Part shown: piece by piece, positions 59,708 through 64,000 of the stretch
Layout of the letters: the number at the start of each line of letters is the position of its first letter
How positions within the stretch are numbered: position 1 is the first letter of the stretch
Assembly: GCA_035623335.1 (NCBI GenBank)
Contig: DASPTQ010000099.1
Coordinates: forward strand, 20,262-84,261
From: JAFAGX01 sp035623335
GTDB taxonomy: Bacteria > Acidobacteriota > Terriglobia > Terriglobales > Acidobacteriaceae
Reading direction: 5' to 3'
Length of the DNA stretch: 64,000 nucleotides
Notes under the pieces: generated by a model
What the model was told of the DNA's origin: nothing
What the model saw: only the letters and a program-made list of their open reading frames with translations
The model's database searches: none
Position numbers and translations under genes: made by a program

Positions 59708-61081
59708 CTACCTTCCCAGAGGCCTGGCGAACTGATAGGAAATCGAGACCCACTCGCGGTTCACGTTGGGGAACGTGGACACGGCGGCGATGTCGGCGTA
59801 GCTTTGGTGGAGCCGAGTATAGCCCAGTTCAGCCTCGAAATGTTGACCGAGCTTGCGTTGTACCGAAGCACTGCCCGTTACCGAGTGTCCCCCGTTGTTG
59901 AAGAACGACAGCAAAGGATCCAGGCTCTGGTACTGCGAATACCCGCCCGTAACTCCCGCGTTCCAGTTCCGGGTAAGTAGCTGCCGGAACGAGACGGCTG
60001 CAAGATTCGTGTGATAGGCGCCCGCCAGACCGCCGCCGCCTGAGACCATTCGCGAATAGCTACCCGACAACACCGTATGCCGCGCTTGCCAGCTAAAACT
60101 TGCCGTCGCTGCGGGCGACCAACTCTGCTTGCCGGGTGACGGCTCAACGATGTCCCAATGCTGGGGTCCAGCCGAGAATGACAGCGAAAGCTTCGGCTGC
60201 AGATACACCGTATAAAATGCAAACGCCGTATTCGTTTGAATCTGACTCTGGCCCCCGGTCGGATAAGCGAGGATCTGCTGATATTGGTAGGCCGCGCCAA
60301 GGTAGTGCTTCTTTGCCAAGCGATAGGAGTAGAAACCGGATCCAGCGCGCGAAGCTGAATCGTAGAGACCATTGGCCTGAACCTGATTGTAGTAATTCAG
60401 ATTGGTGAACGTTCCGTTACCTCCCACCATGGCGTTGCGGCTGAACTGGTAGGTCAGTTCGACGTTCCCTACGTTGTTGAGCTGGTCGGCCAGGGGCGCG
60501 ATGACCGCGACCGCAGGAGATTGCCCGGACCCGGAAACCGGTGTCCCGGTGAGCAGGTCGGGCTGATTAAAGACGTTGGAAAATTTGTGCAGCGAGTCCA
60601 CCAGGCTCAGCGTCACGTGTGGGCTCAGCCGGTAGCGGACATCGACCCCCACATTCTGGTTCGCTTGGTTGTACGAACTCGTGTGTTGATAGAAGGTGAA
60701 GCCCGGGCTGTAGGTCAAGTCCGTGTGCAAACGGGGAGTAACTTGGTTGAGGTCGACAAAAGGCCAGAGTGAGTAGCTAATGTCACTGACCGGCTTGGTG
60801 CTTCCACCCCCCAAGAGGTTGTCGGTGTAGGTGGAATTGAAGGTCAGCCCGCCCAGTAGGTAGTTCGACCGGGACTCCGAGATGGTCTCGGTAGGATAGG
60901 CGGCCCCGCTCACCGGAGGAGGGGTTACCATGGGCGCCTCGTCCAGGTCGGCGCTCGGCCCCTCAGGGGTCGCAGGGGTAGCAGAGGTCGCCGTGGTCGC
61001 AGGGGTAGTATTGGCGTCCTCTTGGGACCAAAGGGGAACCGCAGCAAACAGGATGAAGGCTAAGCAAATTGAACGAAACAT
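59708..61081 (-). CDS. outer-membrane beta-barrel protein of the EPS locus
   Basis: A 457-residue exported protein; the signal peptide ends LWSQ. Residues 22-52 are a Thr/Ala/Pro linker (TTPATTATSATPATPEG) encoded by an imperfect short repeat. The rest has alternating aromatic/polar strands: NYLLGGLTFNSTYTDNLLGG, VGVDVRYRLSPHVTLSL, SYRLAKKHYLGAAYQYQQIL, LSLSFSAGPQHWDIVEP, and the C terminus EWVSISYQFARPLGR. This agrees with the beta-barrel proteins found beside Wza and Wzz in exosortase loci; an export pore or secretin-like role is assumed. It lies 6 bases from the Wza-like gene. Confidence 0.82.
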   Translation of the reverse strand: MFRSICLAFILFAAVPLWSQEDANTTPATTATSATPATPEGPSADLDEAPMVTPPPVSGAAYPTETISESRSNYLLGGLTFNSTYTDNLLGGGSTKPVSDISYSLWPFVDLNQVTPRLHTDLTYSPGFTFYQHTSSYNQANQNVGVDVRYRLSPHVTLSLVDSLHKFSNVFNQPDLLTGTPVSGSGQSPAVAVIAPLADQLNNVGNVELTYQFSRNAMVGGNGTFTNLNYYNQVQANGLYDSASRAGSGFYSYRLAKKHYLGAAYQYQQILAYPTGGQSQIQTNTAFAFYTVYLQPKLSLSFSAGPQHWDIVEPSPGKQSWSPAATASFSWQARHTVLSGSYSRMVSGGGGLAGAYHTNLAAVSFRQLLTRNWNAGVTGGYSQYQSLDPLLSFFNNGGHSVTGSASVQRKLGQHFEAELGYTRLHQSYADIAAVSTFPNVNREWVSISYQFARPLGR

Positions 61082-61087
61082 GGGATT

Positions 61088-61732
61088 TTACGGTACGACG
61101 ATCGTGTCATTGGCCTGCAGTTTGACGTTCTGGTCGGCATTCTTGCCCTTGATCATCTCTTTGTAATTGAACGGCAAGCGCGTCTCCGTGCCATCGGGAT
61201 TGCGACGCAGCACATAGATCGATTTTTGCTTGGCAAAATCGCGGAAGCCGCCGGCTTGAGCGATCGCGTCCAACACCGTCGGATTGTTCGCAATCGGATA
61301 GGCGCCCGGTTTTGCAACCTGCCCCAAAATATTGAATTTCTGACTCTTGATTTCCTGCACAATGACGGTCACTTCGGGTTGGGAGATGAAGGCCGCCAGC
61401 CTCCTCGAGAGATCCAGCTCCAGCTGTCGTGGAGTCTGTCCGCTCGCTTGCACTTCCCCGGCTAACGGCAGCGAGATCTTGCCGTCCGAGCGCACCGGAA
61501 CCGTCTTTGAGACATCCGGCTCCTTCCAGACATTGATCGCAAGTATGTCATCTACTCCAATGACGTAGGCATCATCATGGGATTTCGCCGTTGTGGCCGT
61601 ACCTGAGGAGCGCATCTCCGCGGCATTGTTTCGTGCCGTGGTCTCTTGTGCTGCCGCCAAGGTACACATGGAAACAGAAAACGTGCACAAAGTAGCCCAC
61701 CAAAATCGGGCGCGAGTAAGTTTGCTCAACAT
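61088..61732 (-). CDS. polysaccharide export protein, Wza-like (short, one SLBB domain)
   Basis: A 214-residue periplasmic/outer-membrane protein. The signal peptide ends TLAAAQ. The Poly_export domain shows YVIGVDDILAINVWKEPDVSKTV-like sequence, ISLPLAGEVQASGQTPRQLE and EVTVIVQEIKSQKFNILGQV. The SLBB domain follows as KPGAYPIANNPTVLDAIAQA, GGFRDFAKQKSIYVLRR, then NVKLQANDTIVVP at the end. There is no lipobox Cys and no C-terminal transmembrane helix, unlike E. coli Wza, so the pore is probably completed by the neighbouring barrel. AGGAA lies 7 bases before ATG at 61732. Confidence 0.92.
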   Translation of the reverse strand: MLSKLTRARFWWATLCTFSVSMCTLAAAQETTARNNAAEMRSSGTATTAKSHDDAYVIGVDDILAINVWKEPDVSKTVPVRSDGKISLPLAGEVQASGQTPRQLELDLSRRLAAFISQPEVTVIVQEIKSQKFNILGQVAKPGAYPIANNPTVLDAIAQAGGFRDFAKQKSIYVLRRNPDGTETRLPFNYKEMIKGKNADQNVKLQANDTIVVP

Positions 61733-61774
61733 GGTCAGTTCCTATCGCTCAGTTGGCCGCTGGATAGCGTCAAC

Positions 61775-63289
61775 TCAGCTTGCTTTTCCGTTATTTTTAA
61801 GTCCGTTCCCGGCTCGGTATCCGTTTGCGACAAAAGGAGACGAATAGCCTTCGGGAGCTTTCATGTGATACTGCTCGATCTTGTACAGAATGGTTCGATA
61901 GCTAACCTTGAGGAGTCGGGCCGCAGCCTTGCGGTTCCAGCCCGTCTTTTCCAGGGCAGCCGCGATGGCGTTGCGTTCGGCTTCGAGCTTCACGGTATGC
62001 ACCAGCGATTTCAGTGAGCCGGATTCGGACGTATCGCGATACGGATTTTCGGTCATCCGTGCATCCGCGGCGCTTCGCAAGAAAGACTCGGAGCTGCTCT
62101 CCAGGAGCTCGGCCGGACTCAACCTGCCTGCACTGATCTCGCTTTCTCCCAGCACCAGGAACCGCTTCACAAAATTCTCGAGTTCCTTCACGTTCCCGGG
62201 CCAAGCGTACGATTGGCAGGCTTCCAACACGGCCGGCGGGAAGATACGGGGAGCCATGCCATAGCGCTTCGCCATCTGATGCATGAGATGTTGTAGCAAC
62301 AGCGGAATTTCTTCCTGCCGATGGCGTAACGGCGGCACATGCAAGGTAAAGGCACTCAAGCGGTAGTAGAGATCCTCGCGAAGCTTCTTTTCCGAAATTG
62401 CACGCTCGATATTGCTGCTGGTGGCGGCCAAAATTCGCACGTCCACTGCGACTTCCACGTCACTGCCCGGCCGAAGGAAGCGCTTTTCCTGCAGGACGCG
62501 CAGCAATTTCGACTGCAAGCCGTTCGGCATCTCCGAGATCTCGTCCAGCAGAACAGTGCCGTTTTGACACGCCTCCAGCTTGCCAAGTTTGGGCCGCCCG
62601 CCGGTGGTCGGTGACCCGAGATCGGTGCCGAACAGTTCGCTTTCCAGCAGATTCTCCGGCAACGCTGCACAATTCACTTTCAGAAACTTGCAGCCGGAAC
62701 GGACTGATAGCGCATGAATGAGGTGAGCCGCGGTATCCTTTCCGCTGCCCGTCTCTCCGAGGATCAATACAGGCACGTCGGCTTGCGCCAGCAATTCCGC
62801 TTGCGCGCGCAACTTCTGCATGATCGGGGCGTTCCCGACGAAGAAGACTCCATCGGTCAGCTGCTCGATCTCGTCGCTGACGATCCCTTCCTCAAGATCT
62901 TCGGTGGAGGGTCCTAAATGCCTCCGCAAGGTCATTTCAAGCTGCTTCTCATCAAACGGACGGACTAGAAAATCCTGTGCGCCTAGGCGCGTCGCTTCTC
63001 GCTTGTGACCCGCGTCCTCCGGATAGGAGAGCACGATAATCGGCAATTCCGCACGAGTTCTGCGTAGCCAACGCAGCACCAGCAAGCTGTCGCCGTCCCG
63101 TCGAGGCAGATCAAGGAGAAGAAGGTCTGGCGCGAACCCCGACTGCACGCGGTCCAATGCGTCCCAACCACTGCCCGCAGTCTCTAGCTGCCAGGAATTC
63201 GCCTCGCCAATCGACCATAGTAGACGGAGGACGGCCGGCTCCCGGCTTACTGCGAGTAGGCGTACAAATTCTTGGGCTTTTTCTATCAC
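61775..63289 (-). CDS. NtrC-like AAA+ transcription regulator with degenerate receiver and no GAFTGA loop
   Basis: A 504-residue regulator like the PrsR regulators of exosortase loci. Residues 8-125 form a receiver-like domain with a potential phospho-acceptor Asp60, but the acidic pair is lost (AVSREP) and the conserved Lys is Arg109 (VRPFD). The AAA+ core has Walker A GETGSGKD (178-185), Walker B TVLLDEISEMP and the sensor region ATSSNIERAI. In place of the sigma54-contacting GAFTGA loop it has GSPTTGGR (225-232). A Fis-type HTH (GWNRKAAARLLKVSYRTILY) ends it. It probably controls EPS genes, but not by the standard sigma54 route. GTG at 63289 is the start. Confidence 0.88.
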   Translation of the reverse strand: MIEKAQEFVRLLAVSREPAVLRLLWSIGEANSWQLETAGSGWDALDRVQSGFAPDLLLLDLPRRDGDSLLVLRWLRRTRAELPIIVLSYPEDAGHKREATRLGAQDFLVRPFDEKQLEMTLRRHLGPSTEDLEEGIVSDEIEQLTDGVFFVGNAPIMQKLRAQAELLAQADVPVLILGETGSGKDTAAHLIHALSVRSGCKFLKVNCAALPENLLESELFGTDLGSPTTGGRPKLGKLEACQNGTVLLDEISEMPNGLQSKLLRVLQEKRFLRPGSDVEVAVDVRILAATSSNIERAISEKKLREDLYYRLSAFTLHVPPLRHRQEEIPLLLQHLMHQMAKRYGMAPRIFPPAVLEACQSYAWPGNVKELENFVKRFLVLGESEISAGRLSPAELLESSSESFLRSAADARMTENPYRDTSESGSLKSLVHTVKLEAERNAIAAALEKTGWNRKAAARLLKVSYRTILYKIEQYHMKAPEGYSSPFVANGYRAGNGLKNNGKAS

Positions 63290-63318
63290 GGTAAGTTTGG
63301 AAATCGGGTACGGAGAAC

Positions 63319-63882
63319 TCAGACAGGTTCGACGTCGTAGCCTTCAATGCGCACAGCCAACGAACGTTGAATGGCCTCGATCGATACCACCAGGGTGTGA
63401 TCGCCGTTACGAGCAACCAGAATCCCCTCGACGCCGTTCAGCGCACCACTGCGAATTCGTACGCGCTGTCCTATCCTTAAGAACGGGTAGGAATGGACCG
63501 GGATCTGTTCTTTCACCAGAATTCGGACCGCGTCGATCTGCTCGTCCGGAATTGGGGTACCTGCTCCGCGAGCCCCGACGAACTGGAACACCCCATCCAG
63601 ACGGAGAACGCGCGAGCGATCTTCGTTCGTAGGCGCCAGCCGGGCGAAAAGATAGCAGCTGAAGAGCGGCAATTCGACGATTTTCTTGCGGTCACTCCAG
63701 CGATGCACTTCGGTAACGAGCGGCAAGAAGGTCGAGATTCCTTGTTCCCGCAGCCGGTGGGCAATGACTTTCTCGTGCCGGGCGCGAGTCTGTACCGCAT
63801 ACCACTTCGCGCCGCTGATCTCAGTTCTGTTCCCGATCGTTGGCGCCGCTGTCAGATTGCAAAATTCCATACTGGCACTCAT
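63319..63882 (-). CDS. UpxY-family transcription antiterminator (NusG/RfaH paralogue)
   Basis: A 187-residue NusG-like factor. The NGN domain covers about 26-110 (KWYAVQTRARHEKVIAHRLR, EQGISTFLPLVTEVHRWSDR, KKIVELPLFSCYLFARLAP). A KOW region follows at about 136-160 (GQRVRIRSGALNGVEGILV). UpxY proteins bind RNA polymerase on the leader of their own capsule operon and let it pass terminators. The gene is the first of the minus-strand EPS operon, as in other UpxY systems. AGAGGG lies 7 bases before ATG at 63882. Upstream hairpins at 63942-63979 are candidate targets. Confidence 0.93.
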   Translation of the reverse strand: MSASMEFCNLTAAPTIGNRTEISGAKWYAVQTRARHEKVIAHRLREQGISTFLPLVTEVHRWSDRKKIVELPLFSCYLFARLAPTNEDRSRVLRLDGVFQFVGARGAGTPIPDEQIDAVRILVKEQIPVHSYPFLRIGQRVRIRSGALNGVEGILVARNGDHTLVVSIEAIQRSLAVRIEGYDVEPV

Positions 63883-63941
63883 AGCTTCGCCCTCTCGGTC
63901 ACATTGCCGCGTCCATTCGGATAAGCACGCATTGATAATCT

Positions 63942-63979
63942 GGATCTCGCGTTCGAGATCCCAGGGGGAAAATCCTGGG
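63942..63979 (-). promoter_or_regulatory. hairpins in the EPS operon leader
   Basis: Minus-strand leader of the UpxY gene. A perfect 8-base stem GGATCTCG/CGAGATCC lies at 63942-63949/63954-63961 with a 4-base loop. A second stem CCCAGG/CCTGGG lies at 63960-63965/63974-63979 and shares two bases with the first. Such structures before a UpxY gene fit a pausing, recruitment or terminator element for antitermination. The promoter itself should be just outside the window. Confidence 0.45.
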
Positions 63980-64000
63980 GGAAGTTGGTATCCTACGTGC

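Overview
The window looks like chromosomal DNA of a soil-type Acidobacteriota bacterium (moderate confidence). The reasons are a GloVer-repeat secreted protein, an UpxY-type antiterminator heading the polysaccharide operon, an exosortase-type exopolysaccharide (EPS) locus and moderately GC-rich DNA. I see no tRNA, rRNA, insertion sequence, phage gene or CRISPR array.

Left edge (0.07-6.6 kb): housekeeping genes on the minus strand (coaE, folD, a DUF374-type acyltransferase, a small cytochrome c), then a DUF488 gene, a strongly structured intergenic patch, a GloVer-repeat secreted protein and a sorbosone-dehydrogenase-like protein.

Middle (6.9-31 kb): a mixed-strand accessory region. It holds an exosortase, a family 2 glycosyltransferase, a haem-motif lipoprotein with a terpenoid-cyclase-like fold, an aldehyde dehydrogenase, a run of branched-chain-type aminotransferase, carrier-protein/thioesterase and ThDP (thiamine diphosphate) enzyme, a stand-alone AMP-forming ligase, a frameshifted small gene, a homoserine acyltransferase/O-acetylhomoserine sulfhydrylase pair, two paralogous FAD oxidoreductases, a COG3919-type ATP-grasp ligase, a FemAB-like aminoacyltransferase, an aldo/keto reductase and a polysaccharide deacetylase-like protein.

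Right (31-64 kb): an almost entirely minus-strand EPS locus read leftward from the window's right end. Its order is UpxY antiterminator, AAA+ regulator, Wza-like export protein, outer-membrane barrel, Wzz-like chain-length protein, exosortase-system ATPase, BY-kinase, phosphoglycosyl transferase with a degenerate GGDEF domain, and a WbpB/WbpD/WbpE-like sugar module into which an ATP-grasp/aspartate kinase pair is inserted. Then come a beta-helix protein, glycosyltransferases, O-acyltransferase, flippase, polymerase, polysaccharide deacetylase, AlgD-like dehydrogenase, LamG-VanZ protein and a carrier-protein/thioesterase coupled to asparagine synthetase.

Together the genes predict an exported polysaccharide carrying diacetamido-uronic and/or mannuronic sugars. 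An unusually large set of amino-acid-activating and amide-forming genes sits alongside. Two carrier-thioesterase didomains, an AMP ligase, two ATP-grasp ligases, a FemAB-like protein and asparagine synthetase, with no condensation domain, suggest an amino-acid or peptide modification of the glycan or a co-secreted small product. That last step is inference. Start codons were chosen by eye from Shine-Dalgarno sites and gene overlaps; several are TTG or GTG.
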